Source of the DNA: Coriobacteriia bacterium
Lineage (GTDB): Bacteria > Actinomycetota > Coriobacteriia > Anaerosomatales > Anaerosomataceae
Assembly (NCBI GenBank): GCA_016938135.1
Contig: JAFGVD010000030.1
Span: forward strand, 1 to 64,000
Length of the DNA: 64,000 nt
Direction: 5' to 3'
Under the pieces are notes generated by a model that was not told the origin of the DNA, did not search any database, and saw only the letters and a list, made by a program, of their open reading frames with translations. The translations under genes were made by a program, and so were the position numbers. Below are positions 63,274 to 64,000 of the stretch, piece by piece; position 1 is the stretch's first letter; every line of letters starts with the position of its first letter.

Positions 63274-64000
63274 CTAGCGCACGGCATCCATCTCGTCGCG
63301 ATGCGGGATCGACCCCATTGCGCCACGGCGCAACGTAGCCAGTGCCGCTGCACGCACAGCCCACTCGGTTGCCTCCACGTAGTTCTTGCCGTCAAGCAGC
63401 CCGTCCACAAGGGCAGCACAGAAGGTGTCACCTGCAGCCGTAGCATCGATGGCATCCACCGCCACAGCAGGCACGTGGACCGTCTGCCCGCTCTCGACCA
63501 CAAGAGCGCCACCCTCGCCCATCGTGATGACAATCGCTGCCGGTCCCGCCAGTCCGCGGGCCAGCGCACCGAGCACATGCGGATCGTCGGTGCGAGGCGC
63601 GCCGCAGAGCGAAGTCAGCTCATGGCGGTTAGGCACCAAGACATCCACCCGGGACAGCACTTCGGACGATATGGGACGCGAAGGAGCGGGGTTCAGCACG
63701 AACAGGCCAGTCGCAAGCTCTGCAGCACGCGCCACGACCTCCTCGGCGATCTCTTGTTGCACCAGTACGCATCTGGCCGAGGAGACCACGTCGCGCACGG
63801 CCTCCAGATCCTCGGTGGAGTACACCCAGTTGGCCCCGGGAGCCACCACGATGGTGCTCTCGCCGTCGGGCTCTACGCAGATGACTGCCTGGCCCGTCGC
63901 CTCATCAAGACGGCGTACAGCGGCGATGTCGACGCCCTCGGCGGTCAGCAGATCAAGCATATAGGTGCCATCAGCGTCATCTCCCACAGCACCCACCATG
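63274..64000 (-). CDS. rbsK: Ribokinase (PfkB family), 5' end beyond the window
   Basis: The last 241 residues of a PfkB carbohydrate kinase; the N-terminal part lies past the right edge. MVGAVGDDADGTYMLDLLTAEGVDI is an internal family block, not the start. NPAPSRPIS, LVPNRHELTSL and the C-terminal ATAAGDTFCAALVDGLL with the catalytic Asp are typical of ribokinases, which make ribose 5-phosphate from ribose. Substrate could be another sugar. It would fit with deoA-deoB as nucleoside and ribose salvage, though it is 22 kb away. Confidence 0.85.
   Translation of the reverse strand, partial: MVGAVGDDADGTYMLDLLTAEGVDIAAVRRLDEATGQAVICVEPDGESTIVVAPGANWVYSTEDLEAVRDVVSSARCVLVQQEIAEEVVARAAELATGLFVLNPAPSRPISSEVLSRVDVLVPNRHELTSLCGAPRTDDPHVLGALARGLAGPAAIVITMGEGGALVVESGQTVHVPAVAVDAIDATAAGDTFCAALVDGLLDGKNYVEATEWAVRAAALATLRRGAMGSIPHRDEMDAVR

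Overview
The window is about 64 kb of a high-GC (~60%) bacterial chromosome, almost completely coding and mostly on the minus strand. Several features point to an actinobacterium, probably an uncultured anaerobic Coriobacteriia relative: a cell-wall protein with three CWB2 repeats, a DUF6504-DnaE2 mutagenesis unit behind an actinobacterial/Gram-positive SOS box (CGAACATATGTTCG), many TTG/GTG starts, and a complex I operon without NuoEFG. The lineage is inferred; no rRNA or other marker settles it. I see no phage, transposase, integrase or CRISPR array.

Layout. 1-5.9 kb: 5' end of endonuclease IV (nfo), DNA polymerase IV (dinB), a lipoprotein, and convergent to them a LexA-controlled DUF6504-dnaE unit. 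5.9-8.6 kb: ferrous iron uptake (feoB) with a DtxR-type regulator. 8.6-9.1 kb: a non-coding stretch with phased direct repeats, a promoter and a probable structured RNA. 9.1-13.3 kb: queD, an RNase H-like gene, a zinc-ribbon coiled-coil gene, a Nif3 family gene, a PHP phosphatase and one unknown gene. 13.6-17.3 kb: riboflavin operon ribD-ribE-ribBA-ribH behind an FMN riboswitch. 17.3-29.2 kb: a long, tightly packed run hisC-aroF-tyrA-aroA-cmk-plsC-ispH-DUF512-der-plsY-gpsA-rpe (aromatic amino acids, isoprenoids, phospholipids, ribosome assembly). 29.3-32.3 kb: cobU-cobT-cobS-cobC (cobalamin nucleotide loop). 32.3-36.2 kb: trpS, scpA, scpB, rluB and an M50 protease. 36.2-41.4 kb: a DHH-CBS-nucleotidyltransferase fusion, then deoB-deoA. 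41.4-43.9 kb: a lone PilB/GspE ATPase, a small membrane protein and a FlgM-like small protein with a structured leader. 44.0-55.0 kb: nuoA-B-C-D-H-[I]-J-K-L-M-N. 55.1-58.9 kb: an ABC-F ATPase, a dihydrolipoamide dehydrogenase-like oxidoreductase and an unknown gene. 59-64 kb: secreted and surface proteins, tRNA-Val and the 3' part of a ribokinase gene.

The most unusual item is the gene in the nuoI position. Its product begins and ends like NuoI, but about 500 residues of a GltD-like FAD/NAD(P) oxidoreductase sit between the NuoI N-terminus and its two 4Fe-4S motifs. As nuoE, nuoF and nuoG are absent, this subunit may be a replacement electron-input module, and a Rex-like redox operator lies in front of the operon. 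Other notable items are the probable non-coding RNA with three 21-bp phased repeats upstream of its promoter, a structured leader with a duplicated motif before the FlgM-like gene, a CWB2 surface protein cut by an in-frame TGA just after its signal peptide, and a collagen-like/coiled-coil/YadA-head-like surface protein.
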